Assembly (NCBI GenBank): GCA_903824785.1
Contig: CAIJYD010000040.1
Span: 124,001 to 188,000 of the forward strand
Source of the DNA: an uncultured Bacteroidota bacterium
Lineage (GTDB): Bacteria; Bacteroidota; Bacteroidia; Bacteroidales; VadinHA17
Reading direction: 5' to 3'
DNA length: 64,000 bases
This document shows positions 1 to 9,252 of this stretch, piece after piece. Position numbers and translations under genes: made by a program. Within the stretch, counting starts at the first letter, position 1. Each line of letters opens with the position of its first letter. The notes beneath the pieces are model-generated. The model did no database searches. It was given only the letters and a program-made list of their open reading frames with translations, and was not told where the DNA came from.

Positions 1-48
1 AATTATCTGCAGTATAATTGATAGTATAAGGGCAATAAGTCTTACCAT
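1..48 (-). CDS. N-terminal fragment of a probable exported or membrane protein (runs off the window)
   Basis: An ATG read on the minus strand from base 48 opens a frame that stays open to the window edge. Its 16 codons give MVRLIALILSIILQII, a basic residue followed by a hydrophobic run, as expected for a signal peptide or first membrane helix. It would be transcribed divergently from waaA, sharing the intergenic region of about 220 bp. Only 16 residues are visible, so no function can be assigned and the call rests on the start codon and hydrophobicity alone. Confidence 0.4.
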   Translation of the reverse strand, partial: MVRLIALILSIILQII

Positions 49-122
49 GGATTAAAGAATATGATTATACAAAAATAGAAGTAATTGTAATTATTCAGTT
101 ACTAAAGTGAGCTAAAGTTGAA

Positions 123-167
123 AACCCCTTCAACCCATTAAACCCCTTCAACCCCTTCAACCCTTTT
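123..167. repeat. Tandem 9-bp repeat (AACCCCTTC type), about five units
   Basis: Units begin at 123, 132, 141, 150 and 159. Three are exact AACCCCTTC; those at 132 (AACCCATTA) and 159 (AACCCTTTT) are degenerate. The array lies between a possible divergent minus-strand gene and waaA, where the upstream signals of either gene could be. Confidence 0.75.
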
Positions 168-269
168 ATATCGCCATCAGAAGGATAGAAATATTTATCG
201 GTTTTGTTTCACAGGGCAGTTGAGCCTTTAAGGCTTTTCATTACCTTTGGCCATTCGAAACCGGCCATT

Positions 270-1535
270 ATGGAACTATTATACAATCTCGGAATTTTGA
301 TTTTCTCGGCTCTGGCTCAAATTGTTTCTCCCTTTAATTCAAAAGCCTCATTGTTGGTAAAAGGGCGGAAAGGATGGGCTGAAAAAATAGGGAATAAGAT
401 TAAGCCCGACGATAGGACTGTCTGGGTCCATTGTGCCTCTCTTGGTGAGTTTGAGCAGGGACGGACTGTAATAGAAGGTATAAAAATTAAGATGCCGGAG
501 GTAAAAATTGTTCTGACGTTTTTTTCTCCTTCGGGTTATGAGATAAGAAAGAACTATCCAAATGCCGATTGTATCTGTTATCTTCCATCTGATACTCCCT
601 CCAATGCTGCGAAGTTTGTTAGTCTTGTCAGACCGGAATATGTAATTTTTGTAAAGTATGAATTTTGGAATAACTATATCTCAGCACTTTACAAAAAAGG
701 AATTCCTTTATATCTTGTTTCTGGGATTTTCAGGCCGGAGCAGCATTTTTTTAAATGGTACGGATCATTTTTCAGGAGTATGCTCAGAAAGTTTGAAAGA
801 ATATTTGTGCAGGACGAGAGATCACTCGCTTTGCTTTCAGGTATCGGGATGAACAATGTTTACCTTGCCGGCGATACACGGTTTGACAGGGTTGTACAGA
901 TTTCAGGATCGGCTCGTGATATTCCGCAGCTTGAACAGTTCAGAGGAGATGAGAAACTCTTTCTGGCAGGAAGCAGTTGGGCAAAAGATGAAGAGATAAT
1001 TGCTGAATATATCAATAGAGATCCGGGTAAAATGAAATGGGTTTTTGCTCCTCATGAAATTGACAGGGCAAATATTGAACGGCTTGAAAAGCTGTTAAAA
1101 GTCAAGTATGTCAGGTTTTCTGAGTATGGTGAAAATGGATCTGATGCCAGAGTCCTCATTATAGATAACATAGGAATGCTTTCCTCGGCCTACAAATATG
1201 CCTGTATAGCTGCTATTGGAGGTGGTTTTGGAAAAGGTATACATAATATACTAGAGCCGGCTTGCTGGGGAATACCGGTTATGTTTGGTCCGAGACATAA
1301 AAACTTCAGGGAGGCGGTTGATTTAATTAATGAAAAAGGGGCAATGACTTTCGATTCATTTGGAAAATTTTCTGATATCCTTGATGGATGGTTAACAGAT
1401 GAGCAGTTTTACTTGAAATCTGCAAAAGCAGCCTCTTATTATGTTAACAAAAATACCGGGGCAACCAATAAAGTGCTTCATGAAATATCGCAAAAAGATA
1501 TTAACAGAGACAGCTCAAAATTTGTTAAAAACTAA
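270..1535 (+). CDS. waaA: 3-deoxy-D-manno-octulosonic acid (Kdo) transferase
   Basis: Transfers Kdo from CMP-Kdo to lipid A precursor at the inner membrane, a core step of lipopolysaccharide synthesis. The protein (421 residues from this start) has an N-terminal hydrophobic anchor (MELLYNLGILIFSALAQIV), the family signature around VWVHCASLGEFEQGRTVIEG, a GT30-type N domain (LTFFSPSGYEIRK) and a C-terminal nucleotide-sugar domain with GGGFGKGIHNILEPACWGIPV. Length matches the family. The frame can be read back to a TTG at 204, but the ATG at 270 starts exactly at the conserved membrane anchor and is preferred. A 9-bp tandem repeat array lies 100 bp upstream. Function is confident from the family; whether one or two Kdo units are added cannot be told. 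Confidence 0.93.
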   Translation: MELLYNLGILIFSALAQIVSPFNSKASLLVKGRKGWAEKIGNKIKPDDRTVWVHCASLGEFEQGRTVIEGIKIKMPEVKIVLTFFSPSGYEIRKNYPNADCICYLPSDTPSNAAKFVSLVRPEYVIFVKYEFWNNYISALYKKGIPLYLVSGIFRPEQHFFKWYGSFFRSMLRKFERIFVQDERSLALLSGIGMNNVYLAGDTRFDRVVQISGSARDIPQLEQFRGDEKLFLAGSSWAKDEEIIAEYINRDPGKMKWVFAPHEIDRANIERLEKLLKVKYVRFSEYGENGSDARVLIIDNIGMLSSAYKYACIAAIGGGFGKGIHNILEPACWGIPVMFGPRHKNFREAVDLINEKGAMTFDSFGKFSDILDGWLTDEQFYLKSAKAASYYVNKNTGATNKVLHEISQKDINRDSSKFVKN

Positions 1536-1686
1536 TCTGTAGCAATTAGTTAAGGATCATTTAAAGTGCCGTAAATTGCGGTGCTGTATTTAACAATTTT
1601 GTAATATCGATGTAACCAAATAATCAAACATTTACAATAACCTTTGCGAAAATTATTAAACCTTAACCATTAATCCTAATTTTACT

Positions 1687-4600
1687 ATGAAGCAAATCAA
1701 ACGTATGTTTACGATGTTGATATTCCTGTTCATCTCAGTTATGATGTTCGGACAGGGATCAACAACATCATCCATGGGGGGGAAAATAGTGGACAAGAAC
1801 GGGCAGGCTTTGGCCGGTGCTACCATTCTTGCCGTTCATGTTCCTTCCGGATCACAATATGGCGCTATTGCCAATACTGAAGGGTTTTTTACAATTCAGG
1901 GTATGAGGCCGGGCGGTCCCTATGCTGTTGAAATCTCATTCATTGGTTATTCGAAAAAATCAATCAGTGATATTACACTTAGTCTCGGTGAATCATTTGT
2001 ACTCAACACTCCAATGGAAGAGGGTACCTCAACTCTGGCTGAAGTAGTTGTTGTCGGTGCCAAGGCTCCGATTTTCAATTCAGAAAAAAATGGTACTTCT
2101 ATTAATATCAACAACAGGCAGCTCAATATTATGCCAACCATTACCAGAAGTATAAATGACATCACACGTCTTACTCCTCAGGCTAATGGCAACCAGATTG
2201 GCGGCGGTAACTATCGTCAGAACTTTATTACGGTGGATGGTGCCCAGTTTAACAATGCATTCGGTATCGGAACCAACCTTCCTGGCAATGGTTCCCCTAT
2301 CTCTCTCGATGCTATCGATCAGATTTCAGTAAATATCACTCCATACGATGTACGTCAGAGTGGTTTTATCGGTGCTTCAGTAAATGCTGTTACCCGTTCA
2401 GGGAGCAACGAATTTTCCGGTTCTGCTTATACTTATATGCAAAACGAAAAATACAAGGGCAATAAAGTAGGCGATGCCTCTTTTGTAAAAACTCCTTCCA
2501 GCTACAGCATGCAGGGTATGCGTCTTGGTGGTCCGATTATTAAGAATAAATTATTCTTCTTTGTGAACTTTGAAATGGAGAAGTCTAAGATTCCAGGTCC
2601 TCCACGTGTTGCTGCTACTGCTTCAGCACCAGCTGATTATGCTAATAATATCGCACGTCCAACTGTAGATGATATGGATATGATGAGCGCTTATCTGCTT
2701 GAAAATTACGGATATGTAACAGGTCCTTACCAGGGTTATTCATTCGAAAGTCCTGGAACGAAATTCCTTGCACGTATTGACTGGAACATCAATAAAAACC
2801 ACAAATTCAATGTCCGCTACAGTTACATGGCAAGTAAATCGCCTGTTAACCCAAGCACTTCAGTCTCTCCGTTCTCTTCAATCTATACTAATAACCGTAC
2901 CCACATGGATGCTATGTGGTATCAGAACTCCGGGTACTTTCAGGAAAGTAATTTCAGCTCTCTTTCAGCTGAGTTAAACTCTACATTATTAGGTGGAAAA
3001 CTTATGAATACACTTCGTGGAACTTACTCATATCAGGATGAGCCACGCAGCACTGGCGGAAGCCTCTTCCCTTTTGTTGACATTCTTAAAAACGGAAGTC
3101 CTTACGTTTCTTTTGGAACAGAACTCTTTTCTTTTGGAAACCTTCGTCAGGTTTCAACAGTTACTTTTAATGACGATGTTACCTGGTCGTGGGGTATTCA
3201 TAACATGACAGCAGGCATAAATTATGAAGCTGACAATACAAAAAACGGATTTATGCGTTTTGGTTCAAGCTTCTACGTATTCAATTCATGGGCTGATTTC
3301 ACCGGAGGAGTTAATCCTGCACGTTTTGGCGTTACATTCTCGAATACGCCGGGTTACGAACAGGCATTCCCTTCATTCAAATATGGTCAGGTGGCTGGAT
3401 ATCTTCAGGATGAATTTGTCGTGAATTCAAAGCTGAAAGTTGTTGCCGGTATCCGTCTTGATCTTCCTTCATATCCTGAGCCAATGGCTGAACATCCTAT
3501 GATTTCAACCCTCGCCTTCGGAGCAAATACCTACAGCACTGCAACTCTCCCGAAATCAAAAGTAATGGTTTCTCCAAGGGTTGGATTTAATTATGACTTC
3601 AGTGACGATCGTTCATTGGTATTGCGTGGTGGTACAGGGATCTTTACAGGTCGTGTTCCATTTGTATGGATCGTTGGCCAGGCAGGAGATGCCGGTATGG
3701 TTCAGACAACACAGACATTCTCCGGTGTTGCCGTACCCGGTCCATTCAGTTCCGATCCAAGAGCTTATTATCCTGCTACACAGCCTACTGCCGGAACAAT
3801 TATCCCCGGAACCTTTACTATCATTTCCAATAATTTCAAAATGCCTCAGACATGGAAAAGCAGCTTAGGTTTGGATGCAAAACTGCCATGGGGAATAAAA
3901 GGTACTATCGAAGGAGTTTATAATAAAGATATTAATACAGCTTTCTTTGTTAACGAAGGTTTACAGGGTGCTGCCAATATCAATAATCCAAGCTATGCAG
4001 ATAACCGCCTTGTCTATCCGGTAACGGCTACAGCTACAAACGGCCTCAAATATTATCAGTTAATTAATTCCGCTGGTACAGCTGTTACAACCGGACTGCC
4101 TGCCGGAGGAAACGGTGTATCTCCTATAGTTCTGGAAAACAGAAAAGGTGGTTACTACTACTCTCTGACAGCTAAACTGGAAAAGACATTCACAAAAGGA
4201 TTTGCCGGAATGATAGCTTTTACCCATAGCGAGGCTAAAAATCTTGTTGATGGTGGAGGTGATCAGGCTGCTTCAGCATGGAACGGCAACCCAAATGTTA
4301 ACGGAGCAAACAGTCCGGAATTAAGCTATGCAAGCTATGTAACTCCAAATAAAGTTATTATGTCGGGTTCTTACAGAATTGAGTACCTGAAATCAATGGC
4401 TACCTCTTTGTCGTTTTTCTATGAGGGAGGTTCTTCAGGCCGTTTCTCTTACGTTTATTCGTCAAACATTGTACGTGATGGTGCCGGCTCAAACAACCTT
4501 ATCTATGTTCCTCTTGATGCTTCCGAAATAACCTTTGTTCCAAATACTTTTACTCCCGCAGGCGGAACAGCAATTACATGGACTGCTCAGGAGCAGAGTG

Positions 4601-5007
4601 ATGCTTTCTTTGCATACGTTGATCAGGACGAATATCTTAAAACACGTAAAGGGAAGTATGCTGAACGTAATGGTGCAGTATATCCCTGGGTTAACAAGAT
4701 CGATCTTAAAATTCAGCAGGATTTCTTTGTTAATGTTGGTGGTAAAAGAAATACAATCCAGCTTAGCCTCGACATCCTGAACCTTGGTAACCTGATAAAC
4801 AAAAACTGGGGAATTGTTCAGTATTATAACCAGAATAATATTCTTGTTATGTCGAATAACACCAGCGTAGTTGCCGGTGGTGCTGTTCCTCCTACATTTA
4901 AACTTAATCCTTACAATAACGCAATGCTGACCAATACCTTCACCAATTCCGTTGGTTATTCTTCAACATATGCAATGCAGTTTGGAATACGTTATATCTT
5001 CAACTAA
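1687..5007 (+). CDS. TonB-dependent outer-membrane receptor, Oar-like, with carboxypeptidase-regulatory-like domain
   Basis: Outer-membrane beta-barrel transporter or adhesin of the Oar/TonB-receptor family (1106 residues). A signal peptide (about 1-22, ending MMFGQ) is followed by a carboxypeptidase-regulatory-like beta-sandwich (about 28-110, GKIVDKNGQALAGATILAV), a plug domain (about 120-240, with GGGNYRQNFITVDGAQ) and a long barrel ending in YAMQFGIRYIFN, with aromatic residues near the C-terminus as outer-membrane proteins have. No SusD-like lipoprotein lies beside it, so it is not a standard SusC/SusD pair; a substrate cannot be named. It is monocistronic: it is preceded by 150 bp of non-coding DNA and followed by a strong terminator. 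A weak -7-like AACCTTTG at 1639-1646 is the only promoter hint. Confidence 0.9.
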   Translation: MKQIKRMFTMLIFLFISVMMFGQGSTTSSMGGKIVDKNGQALAGATILAVHVPSGSQYGAIANTEGFFTIQGMRPGGPYAVEISFIGYSKKSISDITLSLGESFVLNTPMEEGTSTLAEVVVVGAKAPIFNSEKNGTSININNRQLNIMPTITRSINDITRLTPQANGNQIGGGNYRQNFITVDGAQFNNAFGIGTNLPGNGSPISLDAIDQISVNITPYDVRQSGFIGASVNAVTRSGSNEFSGSAYTYMQNEKYKGNKVGDASFVKTPSSYSMQGMRLGGPIIKNKLFFFVNFEMEKSKIPGPPRVAATASAPADYANNIARPTVDDMDMMSAYLLENYGYVTGPYQGYSFESPGTKFLARIDWNINKNHKFNVRYSYMASKSPVNPSTSVSPFSSIYTNNRTHMDAMWYQNSGYFQESNFSSLSAELNSTLLGGKLMNTLRGTYSYQDEPRSTGGSLFPFVDILKNGSPYVSFGTELFSFGNLRQVSTVTFNDDVTWSWGIHNMTAGINYEADNTKNGFMRFGSSFYVFNSWADFTGGVNPARFGVTFSNTPGYEQAFPSFKYGQVAGYLQDEFVVNSKLKVVAGIRLDLPSYPEPMAEHPMISTLAFGANTYSTATLPKSKVMVSPRVGFNYDFSDDRSLVLRGGTGIFTGRVPFVWIVGQAGDAGMVQTTQTFSGVAVPGPFSSDPRAYYPATQPTAGTIIPGTFTIISNNFKMPQTWKSSLGLDAKLPWGIKGTIEGVYNKDINTAFFVNEGLQGAANINNPSYADNRLVYPVTATATNGLKYYQLINSAGTAVTTGLPAGGNGVSPIVLENRKGGYYYSLTAKLEKTFTKGFAGMIAFTHSEAKNLVDGGGDQAASAWNGNPNVNGANSPELSYASYVTPNKVIMSGSYRIEYLKSMATSLSFFYEGGSSGRFSYVYSSNIVRDGAGSNNLIYVPLDASEITFVPNTFTPAGGTAITWTAQEQSDAFFAYVDQDEYLKTRKGKYAERNGAVYPWVNKIDLKIQQDFFVNVGGKRNTIQLSLDILNLGNLINKNWGIVQYYNQNNILVMSNNTSVVAGGAVPPTFKLNPYNNAMLTNTFTNSVGYSSTYAMQFGIRYIFN

Positions 5008-5030
5008 TCTGAAGTTTTGATCTTTTATTC

Positions 5031-5065
5031 AGAGGCTGTCAGATTCTGGCAGCCTCTTTTTTTTT
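5031..5065 (+). terminator. Rho-independent terminator after the Oar-like receptor
   Basis: Perfect 8-bp stem AGAGGCTG (5031-5038) / CAGCCTCT (5050-5057), followed directly by a run of T to 5065. It lies 23 bp after the receptor stop codon. Confidence 0.88.
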
Positions 5066-5400
5066 GCTGATTTCCACCCTATCTGATTTCTTTAGATATT
5101 CTGCAGAGGCGCTTTTTTCCCGATTCCTGATCTCTCGTATCCTTTTTAATACCTCATTAAGGGTTATCAGACTGTCCTTAACAAAAATAAAAATTATTTG
5201 TTAATTAATTAACAGGAGAACTGGTCTATTGCTCTGATTATCAGCTATTAAACCAATAGTTAATAACTATACTGCCAAATGTTAATAAACTTAAAATTTT
5301 ACTATTGCTTTGAGAACAATGCTTGTTTAATTTAGCAAATACGCACCGAAAAAGACATCGGACGTTTAATCTCATTAAAATCAGAGAATAACAAAAATAT
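5066..5400. other. Long AT-rich leader upstream of nrdJ with three short palindromes
   Basis: About 335 bp without a gene. It contains three perfect palindromes: 5199-5214 (TGTTAATTAATTAACA), 5234-5244 (CTGATTATCAG) and 5256-5270 (ATAGTTAATAACTAT). All lie upstream of a candidate promoter at 5303-5335. I looked for the conserved elements of a cobalamin riboswitch, including the B12 box, and did not find them. The palindromes could be operators for an nrd regulator; AT-rich palindromes also arise by chance. Confidence 0.5.
5303..5335 (+). promoter_or_regulatory. Candidate Bacteroidota promoter for nrdJ
   Basis: A -33-like TATTG (5303-5307) is separated by 20 bp from a -7-like TAATTTAG (5328-5335), one mismatch from TAnnTTTG. 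It leaves a leader of roughly 60 bases before the nrdJ ATG. Spacing fits the published Bacteroidota consensus; there is no experimental support. Confidence 0.35.
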
Positions 5401-8010
5401 ATGGAAGAATTATTTGTCCAGGAATCAGCTATTACAACTGAAAAGACAACAAGAGAACAATCAACACCGGCAGCGAAAAAAGGCAGGGAAGAGAAAGTAA
5501 TGACAAAACCTGTTTATTCTCACGATGAGGCGGTACAGGCAAGCATTCAATATTTTAAAGGTGATGAACTGGCCGCAAAGGTGTGGGCTAACAAATATGC
5601 CCTGAAAGATTCTTTCGGGAATCTCTTTGAAAAAACACCAGATGACATGCATCGCAGGCTTGCACGGGAAATTCACAGGGTGGAAAGAAAATATAAAAAT
5701 CCGCTCTCTGAAGAATTGATTTTCAGCGTCCTCAAAGACTTCAGATATATTGTGCCTCAGGGAGGACCAATGACAGGTATTGGCAATGACTACCAGATTG
5801 CTTCACTTTCGAATTGTTTTGTGATCGGTAATGATGGTTCCTCTGATTCGTACGGAGGGATTATGAAAATTGATCAGGAGCAGGTGCAGTTAATGAAACG
5901 GCGGGGAGGAGTAGGTCACGACCTTTCTCATATCAGGCCAAAAGGAACTCCGGTCCTTAACAGCGCCCTTACCTCAACGGGTGTGGTTCCGTTTATGGAA
6001 CGATATTCCAACTCCACTCGTGAAGTGGCTCAGGATGGAAGACGTGGAGCGCTCATGCTTTCAATATCTATCAAACATCCCGACTCCGGGAAGTTTATTG
6101 ACGCCAAACTCGAGAGTGGAAAAGTTACAGGAGCGAATGTCTCTGTAAAACTTACTGACGATTTCATGGAAGCAGTTGAAGGGAAAACACTCTTCAGACA
6201 ACAGTATCCTATTAACTCAGATAAACCGAAGTTTTCCCAGGACATCGACGCACTTAATCTGTGGAATAAGATTATTCATAATGCATGGAAATCTGCAGAG
6301 CCGGGTGTATTATTCTGGGATACAATTATAAGGGAGAGCGTTCCTGATTCATATGCAGATTTGGGATATGCTACAGTATCAACAAATCCTTGCGGAGAAA
6401 TTCCATTGTGCCCTTACGACAGTTGCCGTCTGCTCGCCATTAACCTGTACAGCTATGTTGACAGGCCTTTTACCGATACGGCTGAATTCGACTTCGAACT
6501 CTATAAGGAGCATATTGGATTAGCTCAGCGGTTGATGGATGACATTATTGATCTTGAACTCGAAAAAATAGATGCTATACTAGGGAAAATTGATGGGGAT
6601 CCTGAAATTGATGAATTGAAACATGTTGAAAGAAACCTCTGGACCAACATCAGACAAAAGGCAGACGAGGGAAGAAGAACCGGAATTGGCATAACAGCTG
6701 AAGGTGATATGCTGGCAGCTCTTCATTTGAGATATGGCAGCGACGAAGCTACTGATTTCTCGGTCGAGGTTCATAAAACGCTGGCGCTTGAAGCATATAA
6801 ATCATCTACTTACCTGGCTAAGGAGAGAGGTGCCTTCTCAATTTATGATGCAGAAAGGGAAAAAAACAACCCGTTTATTCTGAGAATGAAGGAGGCTGAT
6901 CCGGTTATGTACAATAACATGGTTAAGTTCGGAAGAAGAAATATTGCCCTGCTTACAATTGCGCCTACAGGAACCACAAGTCTGATGACCCAGACTACCT
7001 CAGGGATTGAGCCGATCTTTGCAACTTATTACAAAAGAAGAAGGAAGGTGAATCCTAACGATATAGATGTAAAAGTGGCATTCAAGGATGAAGTTGGAGA
7101 TTCGTGGGAAGAGTTCAATGTATTTCATCATAAATTTATTGACTGGCTCAGACTGAACGGTTATGACTCTGATGAAGTTACCCGGATGAGAGATGAGGAG
7201 ATAGAGACAATAATTGCAAAATCGCCATATTATAAAGCTACTGCAAACGATGTTGACTGGATAGCCAAGGTAAAGATGCAGGGTAAAATACAAAAATGGG
7301 TTGACCATTCGATAAGTGTTACAATTAACCTCCCTGCAGATGCAAAAGAGGAGCTCGTAAGTGAGCTTTATCTGACTGCCTGGAAATCGGGATGCAAAGG
7401 GGCAACCGTTTATCGTGACGGATCAAGGAACGGCGTACTTATCGCAGGAAAAAATGAGGTGATCCCTGAAAGACCAAAACGTCCGAAAATTCTTGATTGC
7501 GATGTTATAAGGTTTAACATAAACGAAGAAAAATGGGTAGCTTTTGTTGGGCTTAAAGAGAGCAAGCCTTATGAGATCTTCACAGGTATTGCCGATGAAG
7601 AGATATTCCCGATTCCCAAAAGCATTGTGAAAGGGAAAATTATCAAAATGAAGAATGATGACGGGAAGACAAGATACGATTTCCAGTATACCGATAAATA
7701 TGGTTATAAGAAGAATATTGAAGGCCTGTCGCATATGTTTACACCTGAATTCTGGAACTATGCAAAACTAATTTCAGGTGTTTTGCGTCATGAGATGCCA
7801 ATTCAGGATGTGGTTAATCTGGTTCAGTCGCTTAAGCTTGACAGTGAGTCTATAAATAACTGGAAAAACGGAGTCGAGAGGGCAATGAAAAAATACATTC
7901 CCAATGGAACAAAAGCAAAAGGGAAGTGTGGTGAATGCAGCTCAGATAATCTGGTTTATGAGGAGGGATGTCTGATCTGTAAAGACTGCGGTTCATCCAA
8001 ATGCGGATAG
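5401..8010 (+). CDS. nrdJ: Adenosylcobalamin-dependent (class II) ribonucleotide reductase
   Basis: Reduces ribonucleotides to deoxyribonucleotides with adenosylcobalamin as radical generator, with no oxygen need and no small subunit. The 869-residue protein shows the first redox cysteine in SLSNCFV (C139), the active-site motif NPCGE (C331, E333), the APTGTTSLMTQTTSGIEP loop typical of class II enzymes, GCKGATVYRDGSRNGVL and a C-terminal cysteine-rich tail (CGEC...CLICKDCGSSKCG, last 30 residues) that can act as zinc ribbon and re-reducing shuttle. The first 33 residues are polar and poorly conserved in style; a second ATG at 5500 (MTKPVYSH) is a possible alternative start. The gene stands alone, convergent with kbl. 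The host must make or import B12. Confidence 0.95.
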   Translation: MEELFVQESAITTEKTTREQSTPAAKKGREEKVMTKPVYSHDEAVQASIQYFKGDELAAKVWANKYALKDSFGNLFEKTPDDMHRRLAREIHRVERKYKNPLSEELIFSVLKDFRYIVPQGGPMTGIGNDYQIASLSNCFVIGNDGSSDSYGGIMKIDQEQVQLMKRRGGVGHDLSHIRPKGTPVLNSALTSTGVVPFMERYSNSTREVAQDGRRGALMLSISIKHPDSGKFIDAKLESGKVTGANVSVKLTDDFMEAVEGKTLFRQQYPINSDKPKFSQDIDALNLWNKIIHNAWKSAEPGVLFWDTIIRESVPDSYADLGYATVSTNPCGEIPLCPYDSCRLLAINLYSYVDRPFTDTAEFDFELYKEHIGLAQRLMDDIIDLELEKIDAILGKIDGDPEIDELKHVERNLWTNIRQKADEGRRTGIGITAEGDMLAALHLRYGSDEATDFSVEVHKTLALEAYKSSTYLAKERGAFSIYDAEREKNNPFILRMKEADPVMYNNMVKFGRRNIALLTIAPTGTTSLMTQTTSGIEPIFATYYKRRRKVNPNDIDVKVAFKDEVGDSWEEFNVFHHKFIDWLRLNGYDSDEVTRMRDEEIETIIAKSPYYKATANDVDWIAKVKMQGKIQKWVDHSISVTINLPADAKEELVSELYLTAWKSGCKGATVYRDGSRNGVLIAGKNEVIPERPKRPKILDCDVIRFNINEEKWVAFVGLKESKPYEIFTGIADEEIFPIPKSIVKGKIIKMKNDDGKTRYDFQYTDKYGYKKNIEGLSHMFTPEFWNYAKLISGVLRHEMPIQDVVNLVQSLKLDSESINNWKNGVERAMKKYIPNGTKAKGKCGECSSDNLVYEEGCLICKDCGSSKCG

Positions 8011-8050
8011 TTTTAGTGCATGGGGGCCTGGAATGATCTCAGCAGAAGAT

Positions 8051-9241
8051 TCATTTCAGGATCCCCATTTCTTTTCCAATCTTTCCGAATGCATAAATAG
8101 CTTTGTCGAGATGCTCCTTTTCATGAGCTGCAGAAAGCTGAACCCGTATCCGAGCCTGTCCTTTTGGTACAACAGGATAATAAAAACCAATTACATAAAT
8201 GCCCTCTTTCAGCAGACTTGCAGCAAAATCCTGCGAAAGCTTTGCATCATAGAGCATTACAGCACATATTGCTGATCTGGTGGGCTTAATGTCAAAGCCA
8301 AGTTTAGTCATTGCTGAGATGAAATATTCAGCATTACGATGAAGTTTATCCTGAAGCAGATTCGTTTCAGTCATCATCTCCACCATCCTGATACCGGCTG
8401 CTGCCACCATTGGAGGTATTGAATTTGAGAAGAGATAAGGGCGTGACCTCTGCCTGAGGATCTCAATAATCTCTTTTTTCCCGGTTGTAAAACCACCTAT
8501 GGCACCTCCAAATGCTTTTCCCAGAGTACCTGTTATTATTTCTACCTTCCCCTCAATATTGAAAAATTCAGTTACACCCCTTCCGGTTTTCCCGACAACC
8601 CCAGCAGAGTGCGATTCATCAACCATCACCATGGCGTCGTACTTCTTTGCAAGCTCAACGATTTTATCAAGAGGAGGTACGTTGCCGTCCATTGAAAATA
8701 CGCCATCAGTTACTATCAGCCTGAAGCGTTGAGCCTGAGCAAGCTGAAGCTGGCTCTCCAGATCTGCCATGTCAGCATTCTCATACCTGTAACGGTGTGC
8801 CTTGCAAAGCCTCACTCCATCAATGATCGAAGCATGGTTAAGGGCATCGGAAATAATTGCATCCTCTTCGGAAAGGAGAGGCTCAAAGACTCCTCCATTG
8901 GCATCAAAGCAGGCAGCATAAAGGATTGTGTCTTCAGTATGGAAGAACTCTGCAATTTTCTTTTCAAGCTCTTTATGAAGATCTGTAGTGCCGCAGATAA
9001 ACCTTACAGATGACATTCCGTATCCATGATCATCAAGAGATCTCTTTGCCGCCTCAATCAAAGATGGACTGTTTGAAAGGCCAAGATAATTGTTGGCACA
9101 GAAATTCAACACTTTCTGTCCCGATTGAAGTTCAATTTCTGCCCCCTGCGGAGAGACAATTACTCTTTCATTTTTATATAATCCGGCTTCCCTTATCTCA
9201 CTAAGAACGGATTCGAGGTGGCTTTTATAATTTGTGTACAT
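8051..9241 (-). CDS. kbl: 2-amino-3-ketobutyrate CoA ligase (glycine C-acetyltransferase)
   Basis: PLP enzyme that cleaves 2-amino-3-ketobutyrate with CoA to glycine and acetyl-CoA, the second step of threonine catabolism. The 396 residues match the family length. Landmarks are NNYLGL (50-55), VDESHSAG (D208, H211, which contact the PLP ring) and the Schiff-base lysine K242 in TGTLGKAFGGA. It follows tdh, which supplies its substrate, by only 11 bp, so the two are surely one operon. Related alpha-oxoamine synthases (serine palmitoyltransferase, KAPA synthase) share the fold, but the tdh neighbour settles the call. Confidence 0.94.
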   Translation of the reverse strand: MYTNYKSHLESVLSEIREAGLYKNERVIVSPQGAEIELQSGQKVLNFCANNYLGLSNSPSLIEAAKRSLDDHGYGMSSVRFICGTTDLHKELEKKIAEFFHTEDTILYAACFDANGGVFEPLLSEEDAIISDALNHASIIDGVRLCKAHRYRYENADMADLESQLQLAQAQRFRLIVTDGVFSMDGNVPPLDKIVELAKKYDAMVMVDESHSAGVVGKTGRGVTEFFNIEGKVEIITGTLGKAFGGAIGGFTTGKKEIIEILRQRSRPYLFSNSIPPMVAAAGIRMVEMMTETNLLQDKLHRNAEYFISAMTKLGFDIKPTRSAICAVMLYDAKLSQDFAASLLKEGIYVIGFYYPVVPKGQARIRVQLSAAHEKEHLDKAIYAFGKIGKEMGILK

Positions 9242-9252
9242 TTAATTAAGTT

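Noticed and set aside
204-269. Extended start of waaA at a TTG, adding 22 residues
   Set aside because: The added residues are not hydrophobic like the family's anchor, and the ATG at 270 begins exactly at the conserved MELLYNLG segment.
5066-5400. Cobalamin riboswitch upstream of nrdJ
   Set aside because: I looked for the B12 box and its neighbouring conserved elements and found none; only short AT-rich palindromes are there.
8033-8275. Open frame on the plus strand after nrdJ
   Set aside because: It lies almost wholly over the end of kbl on the opposite strand, has no recognisable domain and reflects the codon use of kbl.
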